NCBI GenBank assembly: GCA_947490145.1
Contig: CANLGD010000003.1
Location: 1-64,000 of the forward strand
DNA length: 64,000 nt
DNA from: Flavobacteriia bacterium
GTDB lineage: Bacteria; Bacteroidota; Bacteroidia; Flavobacteriales_D; Crocinitomicaceae
Direction: 5' to 3'
The notes beneath the pieces are model-generated. The model ran no database searches, was not told the DNA's origin, and saw only the letters and a list, made by a program, of their open reading frames with translations. Made by a program: the position numbers and the translations under genes. Shown in pieces: positions 37,703 to 48,473 of this stretch; position 1 is the stretch's first letter, and every line of letters starts with the position of its first letter.

Positions 37703-39163
37703 ATGGACACAAAAATAAACACACTTGGAGCCTTAAAAGCTGCTGGATATATTTCGAAAAGTATCAAAGATGAGTTAAGAGATAACTTAATTTCTTCTCT
37801 GAAACATGGCAAAAAAACATTTCCAGGAATGCATGGATATGAGCAAACCGTGATTCCTCAGTTGGAACGAGCGATCCTTTCAAAGCACAACATCAATTTA
37901 TTGGGACTTCGTGGACAAGGAAAAACGAGAATTGCTCGATTAATGATCAATTTATTGGACGAATTTATTCCTTTTGTTACTGGAAGTGAAATGAATGATG
38001 ATCCTTTGAATCCAATCAGTCGTTTTGCACGAGATTTAGTTGCTGAAAAAGGCGACTCCGCCCCTATTTCATGGCTTCACAGAGACGAGCGCTTTTTTGA
38101 AAAACTCGCAACTCCAGATGTTACAATTGCAGATTTAATTGGAGATATTGATCCAATAAAAGCTGCGAATTTAAAATTATCTTACGCTGACGAACGTGTT
38201 TTACATTTTGGAATGATTCCAAGAGCCAATCGTTGTATATTCGTAATCAATGAATTACCAGATTTACAAGCAAGAATTCAGGTTGCTTTGTTCAATATTT
38301 TAGAAGAAGGCGATATCCAAATTCGTGGTTTTAAATTAAGAATGCCTTTGGATTTACAATTTGTTTTTACTGCCAATCCAGAAGATTATACTAACAGAGG
38401 AAGCATCGTTACTCCATTGAAAGACAGAATTGGTTCTCAAATTTTGACCCATTATTCTGCTGACATAAAAACCGCTAAAATTATCACTTCGCAAGAAGCT
38501 GGAAAATTGGAGAATCGACTGTGTGAAGTTTATGTTCCTGAATTGGCAAAAGATATTGTGGAACAAATAGCTTTTGAAGCTAGAAAAAGTGAATTTATTG
38601 ACCACAAAAGTGGAGTCAGCGCTCGAATGAGCATCACTGCTTATGAAAATTTAATCAGCACAGCAGAAAGAAGAGCAATTTTGAACAATGAAGTAGAAAC
38701 TAGCGTCCGTTTCAGTGATTTAATGGGTATGATTCCTTCAATAACAGGAAAAGTTGAATTGGTTTATGAAGGTGAGCAAGAAGGAACGGATTTCGTAGCA
38801 AATCGCTTGATTTCGGAAGCAACGAAAACTTTATTTTTGACTTATTTTCCTAAAATTGAGAAATTCAAAAAGGAAAATCAAGAAACGGCTTACGATGGAA
38901 TTGTTAAGTGGTTTTTAGAAGCAAATTCTTTTGAACTTTCTGATGAAGCAAAAAATGTAGAATATGAAGCAGCTTTGAAAGCAATTGAACCTTTGGATGT
39001 TTTACTTCAAAAATACCAACCAAAAGTTTCTCCGCAAGATTCATTTTTCTTAAAAGAATTTATTTTATGGTCTTTGGTTGAATTGAAACAATTGACTAAA
39101 AAAAGATCTCAAAATGGAATTGTTTTTAATGATGTTTACGATAGTTACATAAAAGGTTTATAA
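37703..39163 (+). CDS. MoxR/Mg-chelatase-like AAA+ ATPase
   Basis: LLGLRGQGKTRIARLM Walker A; CIFVINELPDL Walker B-like; VFTANPEDYTNRGSIVTPLKDRIGS. Confidence 0.88.
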   Translation: MDTKINTLGALKAAGYISKSIKDELRDNLISSLKHGKKTFPGMHGYEQTVIPQLERAILSKHNINLLGLRGQGKTRIARLMINLLDEFIPFVTGSEMNDDPLNPISRFARDLVAEKGDSAPISWLHRDERFFEKLATPDVTIADLIGDIDPIKAANLKLSYADERVLHFGMIPRANRCIFVINELPDLQARIQVALFNILEEGDIQIRGFKLRMPLDLQFVFTANPEDYTNRGSIVTPLKDRIGSQILTHYSADIKTAKIITSQEAGKLENRLCEVYVPELAKDIVEQIAFEARKSEFIDHKSGVSARMSITAYENLISTAERRAILNNEVETSVRFSDLMGMIPSITGKVELVYEGEQEGTDFVANRLISEATKTLFLTYFPKIEKFKKENQETAYDGIVKWFLEANSFELSDEAKNVEYEAALKAIEPLDVLLQKYQPKVSPQDSFFLKEFILWSLVELKQLTKKRSQNGIVFNDVYDSYIKGL

Positions 39164-39252
39164 GAACAGTATTTTAGCGTAGTAAAAAAAAATATTTTTT
39201 TGTTAAATTTTTTTTGTTAAAATTTTTTTATTTTATTTGTAAAAAAATAAAT

Positions 39253-41697
39253 ATGCAAATAAAATATACGCTCATTTTCTTTTTAATTTTTTCTTCGTTA
39301 AATTATAATGCTCAAAATTTTGAAATAAAGGTAAAAATTGGTAACGAAGAAAAAGAATGTGATACTGATTTAAAGCAGTTTATCTTAGTTCAAAAAAATG
39401 TAAATAACGATTCTACGCTTTTCGCGCTGCAAGATACTTCTTGTTATTTTTCCAAAGCAATAGTCTTACAGAAGGGGAATTATGTGTTGAAGATTAAAAG
39501 TATATCGTCAATACAAAGAGAAATACCAATTTCAATTACTGAAAATACAAATTCAACTATTGATTTAGGAACAATTATCTTAAGTAATAAAATTGCTCAA
39601 GTTGAAGAAGTTACTATAACTGGAATTCCCAAGAAATTCATAATTAGCGACCCTGAAAAAACGATTATTTTAGTTGAAAATAATGCAATTCTTGAAAGTA
39701 ACACAATCTACAATGCAATTACAAAAATTCCAGGAATTATTCCTAGTCCAAATGGTGGTTTTACCTATTCTGGTCAAATGACTGCAGTATTTTTTGAAGG
39801 AATCCCAAGTAGCTTGTCGCCAATAGATTTAGATAATTTATTGAAAAGTTTACCTGCAAATTCTGTCAAAAAAATTGAACTTATTACCAATCCAGGCGCT
39901 TCTTACGATGCAAATTTCAGCGGAGCAATTATTGATATTATTAGTAATGACAAAGCATTCAAATGGCTATCTGGTTCAATAAGTTTGAATACCGGTTTAA
40001 ATAATAACTTCAAAACTATGCCTACTTTTTTATTGAACGGTAAGGCAAAACGATTTACTTGGAATATACAAAGTACAGCTTCTTATAATGAAAGTAATGT
40101 GACTGAAAAATCTGATCGAACTTATACATTTTTAGATAGTTTACAAGAACTCAATTCTGTTCGACAAGAAGTTTATAAAAATCGCTATTATTCAAATCGA
40201 GGAAATTTGGTGACAAAATTATCGAAGAAAAGTACTTTACAACTAAATGCTGCTTTAAACACCAATTCAAATCAACTTAACGGAAATTCTCAAACAGAAG
40301 CGAATAATTCCACGATTGATCCATTTACATCAAATTACGATTCAAAAGGAAAAGGTTATTTTTTTGATGGTGGTTTAAAATACCGTTTAATTATGGATAC
40401 GTTAAATCGAAAATTGGAATTTTCCAGCAATTATACTAATTCAAACTATGAAAATAAACGAACTATTGAACAAAAAAATTCTATTTCTAGCTATTCACTC
40501 ATAAAATCAAGTAGTAAGTCACAACGTTTAATCAATCGCTTGGATTTAGAGTTGCCTTTCGCAGATAAAAAAACACAAATTAATTTTGGAGCAAAAATCA
40601 CGAATTTTACTGCTACAAATGATGGAGCATATCGTTTTAATGATACAATTCAGCAAGATTGGGAAAACACAAAATTTTCATCATCGATTCCATTTGTCTA
40701 TACCGAACAAAACTTAGCATTTTATTCTGAATACAAACGCCGCATAAAAAAATCTATTGCACTTACTTTAGGATTGCGAGCAGAAGATTTTAGCTTTAAA
40801 GGAAAGGTAAATGAAACTACTCTAATCAGTCGAAATTTCTTTAATTTTTATCCATCAATTCATACTTTATACCGTATTTCGCCAGATATGAACTTGATGA
40901 TAAACTATTCGCGAAAAATCAACCTGCCGAATTACGGAATGTACGATCCAAATTTAACCGGTTACTATGATTCTTACACCCAAAATTCAGGAAATAGAAA
41001 TTTAGATCCTAATTTTCTGCATCGCTCACAGGCAAAATTATCAATTTTCGAATACTGTCAATTGAGTTTAACACATACTTTTTCAAATTCAATTAATCTA
41101 AGTGATGTAAGTGTCGATTCAAGCACTTTTGCTGTAAATTACACCTACAAAACATACAACAACGTTCAGTCTTTTTCAGGATTCTTCTCTTTACCAGTTC
41201 CTTTTGGCTTATTCTCACAAGGACTTGATTTTTTTCGTAATCCAATTAATGTAGATGAAATTTCATTTATGTATCTTTATACAAATTGTAATAAAACAAC
41301 CATTCCAGGTTACAATTATATCAATAAAAATAAAGCTTTGTGGAGTTTTGGCGTATATTCACAATTTATATTGCCTTTCAAAATTCGCCTAAACATTGAA
41401 TATAATTTTACTGCTAAAGGAACAGATTTAATTTCACAATTTACGCAAAACATTCACGACTTAGAAGCAGTTGTAAGCAGAGAATTTAATCAAAATAAGT
41501 GGAGAGTATCTGCTTCATTTCAAGATATTCTAAATAAAAACCGAACTGTTTACAGTACAATTTACAATCCTTTAATAACGCGATCCTACACTAAATGGGA
41601 CACCCAAATTGTTTGGTTAAAAGTTGCTTATTCATTTGGAAAATATGAAAGACCATCTTTGAAGGAAGAAGCAATTCCAAGTGGAAAAGGAGGTTAA
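39253..41697 (+). CDS. TonB-dependent receptor / outer-membrane beta-barrel protein
   Basis: N-terminal signal; plug-like IYNAITKIPGIIPSPNGGFTYSG...ITNPGASYDANFSGAIIDI; C-terminal barrel. Confidence 0.85.
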   Translation: MQIKYTLIFFLIFSSLNYNAQNFEIKVKIGNEEKECDTDLKQFILVQKNVNNDSTLFALQDTSCYFSKAIVLQKGNYVLKIKSISSIQREIPISITENTNSTIDLGTIILSNKIAQVEEVTITGIPKKFIISDPEKTIILVENNAILESNTIYNAITKIPGIIPSPNGGFTYSGQMTAVFFEGIPSSLSPIDLDNLLKSLPANSVKKIELITNPGASYDANFSGAIIDIISNDKAFKWLSGSISLNTGLNNNFKTMPTFLLNGKAKRFTWNIQSTASYNESNVTEKSDRTYTFLDSLQELNSVRQEVYKNRYYSNRGNLVTKLSKKSTLQLNAALNTNSNQLNGNSQTEANNSTIDPFTSNYDSKGKGYFFDGGLKYRLIMDTLNRKLEFSSNYTNSNYENKRTIEQKNSISSYSLIKSSSKSQRLINRLDLELPFADKKTQINFGAKITNFTATNDGAYRFNDTIQQDWENTKFSSSIPFVYTEQNLAFYSEYKRRIKKSIALTLGLRAEDFSFKGKVNETTLISRNFFNFYPSIHTLYRISPDMNLMINYSRKINLPNYGMYDPNLTGYYDSYTQNSGNRNLDPNFLHRSQAKLSIFEYCQLSLTHTFSNSINLSDVSVDSSTFAVNYTYKTYNNVQSFSGFFSLPVPFGLFSQGLDFFRNPINVDEISFMYLYTNCNKTTIPGYNYINKNKALWSFGVYSQFILPFKIRLNIEYNFTAKGTDLISQFTQNIHDLEAVVSREFNQNKWRVSASFQDILNKNRTVYSTIYNPLITRSYTKWDTQIVWLKVAYSFGKYERPSLKEEAIPSGKGG

Positions 41698-41716
41698 ATT
41701 AATATTAAAAAATAAA

Positions 41717-42592
41717 ATGATTTCCACCAAACTAAATCTTCAAGATATCTTGCCTCTCACTTGTTCTCGAGCAGGAACTTGTTGTCATGGAAATCAAGTT
41801 TTTTTGAATCCATGGGAATTATATTGTCTTGCTAGAGAAAAGAAGATTTCTCCAAGAGAATTTCGTGATTTTTATTGTGATTTTGATGGTATTCGTTTAA
41901 AATTTGATGGGAAAGCAGATTTACGAGGAAAAAAAGCTTGCAGTCAATACCTAGATAATTTTGGTTGCAGTGTGCATATAGGAAGACCTTTAGCGTGTCG
42001 CTTATTTCCTCTGGGACGACAAATTCAAAGTGAAAACGTAAATTATATTTTCCAAGGAACAACATTTCCTTGTTTAGATGGCTGTCCTGAAGTTATTAAA
42101 TTAACTGAATTAACAGTGGAAGCATATTTAAAAGGACAAGAGACAGAAAGTTTTGAAACAGCGCAAGATGCTTATTTAGAAATTATGCAAAATATGGCTG
42201 ATATTGCTTTTGAGTTACTTCTAGATACAGAACTTGCAGCTTCCGGAGAAAAAGAAACATTAAAACTTTGGCGCAAAATGGGGATAGAATCTCCAAAAGA
42301 ATTAGTTGATAGAATTGGTTCAGAATGGCTTGATTTATTAATGATTCCAGCTTTTTTTTCTGAAAGTGAAGTTTTGGAAAATCCACTAATTTTCGCTGAA
42401 AAGCACAATGAATTACTTCAAGAAAAAGCACAAGAAAAATTCGGAAATCTAAAAACTCTAGAAGATTTGAAACAAGCATCCGTTTTAGTTATGGCACTTG
42501 CTTTATTTTTAGCCAAGGCAATTGGAGCAAATCCAACTAGTTTAGCTGTGCATTGGGTAGAAACTGCAAAAAGCTTTGGAGCCAAAGAGTGA
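41717..42592 (+). CDS. YkgJ family cysteine-cluster protein
   Basis: CSRAGTCCHGNQVFL...CSQYLDNFGCSVHIGRPLACRLFPLG. ATG 41717 preferred over 41681. Confidence 0.82.
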   Translation: MISTKLNLQDILPLTCSRAGTCCHGNQVFLNPWELYCLAREKKISPREFRDFYCDFDGIRLKFDGKADLRGKKACSQYLDNFGCSVHIGRPLACRLFPLGRQIQSENVNYIFQGTTFPCLDGCPEVIKLTELTVEAYLKGQETESFETAQDAYLEIMQNMADIAFELLLDTELAASGEKETLKLWRKMGIESPKELVDRIGSEWLDLLMIPAFFSESEVLENPLIFAEKHNELLQEKAQEKFGNLKTLEDLKQASVLVMALALFLAKAIGANPTSLAVHWVETAKSFGAKE

Positions 42593-42845
42593 AATTAATA
42601 GGATTTGAAATAAGGTTGAACATCTAGCCATTTTTTATAATGTTCTTTTATGTTTATTTATTGAATAGTATTTTTATTTATGGAAGCTTCTTTAAAAGTA
42701 AGTGTCAAAAAAAGCTAAAGGTAAACACGAAATCGAAAATATTTTTTAAAAAACTTAAATAAATTCAAATATTGATTCATAAAAGTAACTTTTGTCACAC
42801 TCTAAATTATTTGTTAATCCTAACTTTGCATAAAAATTAGAAAAG

Positions 42846-43082
42846 ATGACAATATTAGATGTAAGAAGCCCAGGAGAATTTCTGGGAGGAAATGTAGCTG
42901 GTTCAAAAAACATTCCTTTGCAAGAAATTCCAACTAGAATTGACGAAATTAAAGAAATGGACCAACCCTTAATTTTGTGCTGTGCAAGCGGAAATAGAAG
43001 TGGTCAGGCTGAAATGTATTTGAAATCTCAAGGAATTGAATGTGAAAATGGCGGTTCTTGGTTGGACGTAAATAATTTATAA
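42846..43082 (+). CDS. Rhodanese-like domain protein
   Basis: LDVRSPGEFLGGNVAGSKNIPLQEI; active-site loop CCASGNRSGQA. Confidence 0.88.
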   Translation: MTILDVRSPGEFLGGNVAGSKNIPLQEIPTRIDEIKEMDQPLILCCASGNRSGQAEMYLKSQGIECENGGSWLDVNNL

Positions 43083-43091
43083 AAAATTAAA

Positions 43092-43397
43092 ATGGGAATA
43101 TTTAGTAGCTTATTCGGAGCAAAAGTCAATTTGGAAGAATGGATGGAAGAAGGTGCAACAATTGTTGATGTGCGCACAAAAGGAGAATTTCAAGGAGGAA
43201 ACGTAAAAGGTTCTGTCAATATTCCTTTGGATCAGTTGAGGTCTGGAATATCCAAATTAGACAAAAAAAAACCAATCATAACGTGCTGTGCTTCTGGAAT
43301 GAGAAGTTCTTCAGCAAAATCTATTTTCAAAAATGCTGGCTTTGAAAAAGTTCACAATGGTGGTTCTTGGAGCAGTTTGAGAAAATTTAGTAAATAG
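43092..43397 (+). CDS. Rhodanese-like domain protein
   Basis: VDVRTKGEFQGGNVKGSVNIPLDQL; CCASGMRSSSA. Confidence 0.9.
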   Translation: MGIFSSLFGAKVNLEEWMEEGATIVDVRTKGEFQGGNVKGSVNIPLDQLRSGISKLDKKKPIITCCASGMRSSSAKSIFKNAGFEKVHNGGSWSSLRKFSK

Positions 43398-43472
43398 GCG
43401 TTTTTAATTATCAACTATTTGTTCAGCACTGAGTTCACATTGAAAACATTTAAAATATTTAATGCCCATTTT

Positions 43473-43530
43473 TTAACACTTAGAAGCATAGAGAACTTAG
43501 ATTCTTATGCTTTCTAAAGCTTCTAAGTGG
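43473..43530. repeat. Intergenic hairpin
   Basis: AACACTTAGAAGC...GCTTCTAAGTGGTT. Confidence 0.6.
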
Positions 43531-43684
43531 TTAGAAAACCATGTTTTTCAAAGGATAAACCTATAAAAATATTAAAATCCTAACGGTTAATTTTTTTGTA
43601 CCTTTAATAAACAAAATCTACCATTAAAATAAAACTTGAAATCGAATCCGTTTTTTCTCTCTACTTTTGAAAAAACTACAAAAC

Positions 43685-45658
43685 ATGAATTCAAAAATTT
43701 TATTTTTAACTTTATTAAGTTGCTCTCTTTCAACTGCATTTTTTGCTCAAAAGGATAAATTTTCTTGTGCAAATATTAAAGGGAAAAACTTTAATTTAAA
43801 AAGCAACACGCTTTCAGTAGCGCAAATTGCTGAAACAGAAAAATACGATGTCAATTTCTATTTTCTGGATTTAGCAATGAACAATACCTCAACTTTTATT
43901 TCTGGAACAGCTGAAATACATGGTTTTGCGAAAGAAAATTTAGATTCCGTTTGCTTTGAATTATTTAATTCTTACATAATTACAGGAATTCGATTGGAAA
44001 ATTTAATGGTTCCTTATTCTCGAAATTTAACAGCAATTAAAGTTCCTGTAAATTTATCTGCTGGTGAACATTTTATTATTTCTGTTACTTATTCTGGCAC
44101 AGCGCCAAATGCTACAACCAATCCTTTAGGAGGTGCCGGCATGACAAACGACAATTCTCCTTCTTGGGGAAATCAAGTTACTTGGTCTTTAAGTGAACCT
44201 TTTTCAGCATTTGAATGGTTTCCTTGTAAACAATCCTTAAAAGACAAAGCTGACAGCGTTTATGTAAATATTACTGTTCCCTCAACTTGCAAAGCAGGCT
44301 CGAACGGTTTATTGGTTCAAGAAGAAGATTTAGGAAATGGAACAACAAAATTTTACTGGAAACACCGCTACCCAATTGATTATTACTTAATTTCTGTTGC
44401 AGTTGCAGAATATGTTGATTACACAATTTTCGCAAATCCAGTTGGGGCAGCAAATCCAATTCCTGTTCAAAATTTCATTTATAACAATCCACAAACATTA
44501 CCAAATTTTCAAGCAGATATTGATGAAACGGTGGATTTTATTGAATTTTTCTCTGAGATTTTTGGTTTATATCCATTTCATACAGAAAAATATGGACATT
44601 GTATGGCACCACTTTCAGGAGGAATGGAACATCAAACCATGACAACGCAAGGATTTTTTGAGAAAACCTTAACAGCTCACGAATTGGCGCATCAATGGTG
44701 GGGCGATCATGTAACTTGCGCATCTTGGGCAGATATTTGGGTGAATGAAGGCTTTGCTTCATACGCAGAATATTTGATGTTGGAAGAAATGTATCCTGCT
44801 GAAAAGGCTGCTGATATGATGACGCGACACAACAACATTAAAAGTCAAATTGGAGGAAGTATTTGGGTTTTAGACAGTTTAGATGGAAATAGAATTTTTG
44901 ACGGAAGATTGACTTACGATAAAGGAGCAGCTTTTATACACACATTAAGATATGAAATTAACAATGATTCTCTTTTTCTTTTAGGTTTAAAAAATTTTCA
45001 GTCAAACTATGCTTATAGTTCAGCACTAGGAATTGATGTGCAACAAGCACTCGAAAATGTTACTGGTGAAGATTTATCAGACATTTTTGAACAATGGTAT
45101 TTTGGAGAAGGATTTCCAACGTATTCTGCTAAATGGAATGTAGTTGAAACTAATTTATACGTTAATATTAATCAAACGACTTCTATGCCAAATATCACTC
45201 CATTTTTCACAAATAATTTGGATTTAAAATTTCAAAGAACAGGTTTAAGTGACACAATTATACGGTTTGATATTCAAGGAATTAATAATAATTTTACTAT
45301 TCCAAATTTAGGTACAATTACGAATCTTAGTGCAATTGATCCATTGAATTGGATTGTGAATAATAACGGCACAATTGAACATGATTTGTCATTAGATTTT
45401 ACAGAAATTGCAAACTTAGAACAAGAAGAATTAATTTCACTTTCACCAAACCCAAGTTCCGATTTTGTAGAATTGAAATCAAAATCAACTGAAATTTTCA
45501 CCGTAAAAATTATTGACACAAAAGGAAAACTTTGTTTTGAAAAACAATTAAAAACAGGTGATAAAATCAATATTTCTGAATTTCAATCTGGACTGTATTT
45601 ATTTCAAATTGAATCAGAAAATGGAACTCAAATTTCTAGAAAAATTGTAAGACGTTAA
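43685..45658 (+). CDS. M1 family metallopeptidase with T9SS type A sorting domain
   Basis: LTAHELAHQWWGDHVTCASWADIWVNEGFASYAEYL (HExxH...E); C-terminal LSPNPSSDFVEL...SGLYLFQIESENGTQISRKIVRR. Confidence 0.92.
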   Translation: MNSKILFLTLLSCSLSTAFFAQKDKFSCANIKGKNFNLKSNTLSVAQIAETEKYDVNFYFLDLAMNNTSTFISGTAEIHGFAKENLDSVCFELFNSYIITGIRLENLMVPYSRNLTAIKVPVNLSAGEHFIISVTYSGTAPNATTNPLGGAGMTNDNSPSWGNQVTWSLSEPFSAFEWFPCKQSLKDKADSVYVNITVPSTCKAGSNGLLVQEEDLGNGTTKFYWKHRYPIDYYLISVAVAEYVDYTIFANPVGAANPIPVQNFIYNNPQTLPNFQADIDETVDFIEFFSEIFGLYPFHTEKYGHCMAPLSGGMEHQTMTTQGFFEKTLTAHELAHQWWGDHVTCASWADIWVNEGFASYAEYLMLEEMYPAEKAADMMTRHNNIKSQIGGSIWVLDSLDGNRIFDGRLTYDKGAAFIHTLRYEINNDSLFLLGLKNFQSNYAYSSALGIDVQQALENVTGEDLSDIFEQWYFGEGFPTYSAKWNVVETNLYVNINQTTSMPNITPFFTNNLDLKFQRTGLSDTIIRFDIQGINNNFTIPNLGTITNLSAIDPLNWIVNNNGTIEHDLSLDFTEIANLEQEELISLSPNPSSDFVELKSKSTEIFTVKIIDTKGKLCFEKQLKTGDKINISEFQSGLYLFQIESENGTQISRKIVRR

Positions 45659-45672
45659 TCCAAAAATTAAAA

Positions 45673-46467
45673 ATGTCTCAACACACAAATTTAATAATTT
45701 TCGTTAATGGTTTTACGCATGGTTGCTCGCCATTCAGAGAATATTGGATGAAAAATTCGGCAAAAACGGATGAAGAAAAGAATGAATTCGTTAGTGCTGC
45801 AAACAATTATTTTAATGAAGAAAATCAGACTTTAGTAAATTTATTTATTGATGGTTCTTGTCGTAAAGGTTCAATTTTCAACTACATCGGCTTTACAACT
45901 GCGAGAAAAAGATTCAAATTAGGAAGAAATTTTGGAAAAGTATGGCTCGAAAAAATGCAATCCACCACGGCGGAGAGCAAAAAAATTGATTTAGAAAATT
46001 GCACATTAAATTTTGTAACTCACAGCATGGGAGGAGCTTATGGTGAAGGAATGATTTCATTTTTGTTGGAAAACAATTTAAAGGTCAACAAAGCAATTCA
46101 CCTTTCGACTGCGGATGCTTTTTACATAAAAGTAGTAAATTCAAGTGAAAAAGTCACTAGAATTCAGCTGGGAGTTGACAGAGACTGGACTATAAAACGA
46201 TACGCAGATCCATTTACACGTGGAGAAAAATTAATAATTCCAACAGTTGATTTTTATGCAGAAATCATTGCAGATCATCAACCTATGATTCCAAATGTGA
46301 GTCCCAAAGATCAGATTAAATACAATTATCACGCATGGACTAAATGGGACTTAAAGGTTTTTGAAGCGATTAAAACGCTGGAAACCATCCAGTCAAAAGA
46401 ATTAAAACCTAAAGATAATAGTGTAACAAAAAATGAATATCAGTTTAGATTTGTTAAAGTAGGCTGA
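45673..46467 (+). CDS. Alpha/beta-hydrolase-like hypothetical protein
   Basis: LIIFVNGFTHGCSPF; NFVTHSMGGAYGEG (GxSxG variant). Confidence 0.55.
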   Translation: MSQHTNLIIFVNGFTHGCSPFREYWMKNSAKTDEEKNEFVSAANNYFNEENQTLVNLFIDGSCRKGSIFNYIGFTTARKRFKLGRNFGKVWLEKMQSTTAESKKIDLENCTLNFVTHSMGGAYGEGMISFLLENNLKVNKAIHLSTADAFYIKVVNSSEKVTRIQLGVDRDWTIKRYADPFTRGEKLIIPTVDFYAEIIADHQPMIPNVSPKDQIKYNYHAWTKWDLKVFEAIKTLETIQSKELKPKDNSVTKNEYQFRFVKVG

Positions 46468-46545
46468 AAATTAAAGTTTCAAGCCAAGTTTTGGTAATTT
46501 ATTTCTCAAAAAAAAAGCGTATATTCGCACCCCCATTTTTAAGAC

Positions 46546-48135
46546 ATGAAATACACAGAATCCATAGAGAAAAGAAGAACATTTGGTATTATTGCCCATC
46601 CAGATGCTGGAAAAACCACTTTAACTGAAAAATTATTGCTTTTTGGTGGTGCAATTCAAACTGCTGGAGCGGTAAAAAACAATAAAATAAAAAAAACTGC
46701 AACTTCCGATTTCATGGAAATTGAAAAACAACGTGGAATTTCTGTTGCAACTTCCGTTATGGCTTTTGAATATAGTGGGAAACAAGTTAATATACTAGAT
46801 ACTCCTGGACACAAGGATTTTGCAGAGGATACATACAGAACCTTAACCGCTGTTGATAGTGTAATCCTGGTAATAGATTGTGCAAATGGCGTTGAAACAC
46901 AAACGGAAAAATTGATGGAAGTTTGTCGCATGAGAAATACTCCAGTGATTATTTTCGTGAACAAAATGGACCGTGATGGTAAAGATGCTTTTACACTTTT
47001 AGACGAATTAGAAGACAAATTAGACCTTAAAGTTCGTCCTTTGACTTGGCCAATTGGAATGGGTGATTATTTCAAAGGAGTTTACAATATTTACGACCAA
47101 AAAATAAATCTTTTTCAAGCAAATAAAACAAAAATTTCGAAGGAAATCGTTTCACTTTCAGACATAAATTCTCCTGAATTAGACGAAATAATTGGAGAAA
47201 AGCCAGCAGCTGAATTGAGAGAAGATTTAGAAATGATTGAAGGAGTTTACGATTCTTTTGACCGTGAGGACTATTTATCAGGTGAGGTTGCACCAGTTTT
47301 CTTTGGTTCGGCTGTAAATAACTTCGGTATTCAAGAATTATTAGACACTTTCATCCGCATTTCCCCATCTCCTCGGGGAAGAGAATCAGATGCACGATTC
47401 ATTAATCCCTCAGACGATAAATTTTCAGGCTTTGTATTTAAAATTCACGCGAATTTGGATCCAAAACACAGGGATAGAATTGCTTTTTTAAGAATCGTTT
47501 CAGGAAGATTTGAACGAAATACTTTTTATTCGCATATCAGATTAAATAAAAAATTCAAATTCCCAAATCCAACTTCTTTTATGGCGCAAGATAAAAGCGT
47601 GATTGATGAAGCATTTCCGGGTGATGTAATTGGACTTTATGATACCGGAAATTTTAAAATTGGAGATACTTTGACAGAAGGAGAAAGATTCATGTACAAA
47701 GGAATACCAAGTTTTTCACCAGAAATTTTCCAAGAATTAGAGAATTTAGATCCGCTGAAATCAAAACAACTGGAAAAAGGAATTCGCCAATTAACAGACG
47801 AAGGAGTTGCTCAAATGTTTATTCAACAGCCCGGAAATAGAAAAATTGTTGGAACAGTTGGGCAATTGCAATTTGAAGTTATTGCACATCGTTTGGAGCA
47901 TGAATACGGAGCTTCTTGTCGTTTTGTGCCAAGAAATTATCACAAAGCATGTTGGATTACAACCGATAACGATGATAAATTAAAACAATTTCTAAACGCA
48001 AAAACTGGAAATATTGCAAAAGATAAAGATGATAATTATGTGTTTTTAGCTGAAACAACTTTTTTATTACAAATGGCTGAACAAGATTACCCAGAAATTA
48101 CATTTCATAAAACTTCTGATTTTAAATTGGACTAG
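46546..48135 (+). CDS. prfC: Peptide chain release factor 3
   Basis: [60 protein letters not shown]. Confidence 0.95.
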   Translation: MKYTESIEKRRTFGIIAHPDAGKTTLTEKLLLFGGAIQTAGAVKNNKIKKTATSDFMEIEKQRGISVATSVMAFEYSGKQVNILDTPGHKDFAEDTYRTLTAVDSVILVIDCANGVETQTEKLMEVCRMRNTPVIIFVNKMDRDGKDAFTLLDELEDKLDLKVRPLTWPIGMGDYFKGVYNIYDQKINLFQANKTKISKEIVSLSDINSPELDEIIGEKPAAELREDLEMIEGVYDSFDREDYLSGEVAPVFFGSAVNNFGIQELLDTFIRISPSPRGRESDARFINPSDDKFSGFVFKIHANLDPKHRDRIAFLRIVSGRFERNTFYSHIRLNKKFKFPNPTSFMAQDKSVIDEAFPGDVIGLYDTGNFKIGDTLTEGERFMYKGIPSFSPEIFQELENLDPLKSKQLEKGIRQLTDEGVAQMFIQQPGNRKIVGTVGQLQFEVIAHRLEHEYGASCRFVPRNYHKACWITTDNDDKLKQFLNAKTGNIAKDKDDNYVFLAETTFLLQMAEQDYPEITFHKTSDFKLD

Positions 48136-48141
48136 AATTAA

Positions 48142-48375
48142 ATGCAAACTCCCAATGTCTTAGAGCAACAAGAAATATCCGCAAAACAGATTTCTGAAAT
48201 AAATTCCTTGTGGAAAGAAAAATATCCTTCAAACCTGAAAAATCGGTCTTTAATTTTTCTTGAAGAAACAAAAAATTACCTCACTCCTATTCCATTTTAT
48301 GTCAAACAAGGATTTGAAATTTTGACAGAACTAAGATTGGAAACTCTAATTATTTCTTGCGAAAACATAAAATAG
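48142..48375 (+). pseudogene. Probable GNAT acetyltransferase remnant with an internal deletion
   Basis: 77 aa; N-terminal KQISEINSLWKEKYPSNLKNR joined almost directly to a GNAT C-terminus-like PIPFYVKQGFEILTELRLET; no acetyl-CoA loop. Confidence 0.5.
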
Positions 48376-48473
48376 AAAAAGTAATCTCGAAAAGTCAAAA
48401 AAAAATAAATTCAAACACTATTTTTTGATAATTTTCGGTATATTTTCCTTAATTTCGCAGAAAATATATAAAA

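Noticed and set aside
46656-47018. 120-aa ORF antisense to prfC
   Set aside because: Shadow ORF; the sense strand has full EF-G-like GTPase motifs.
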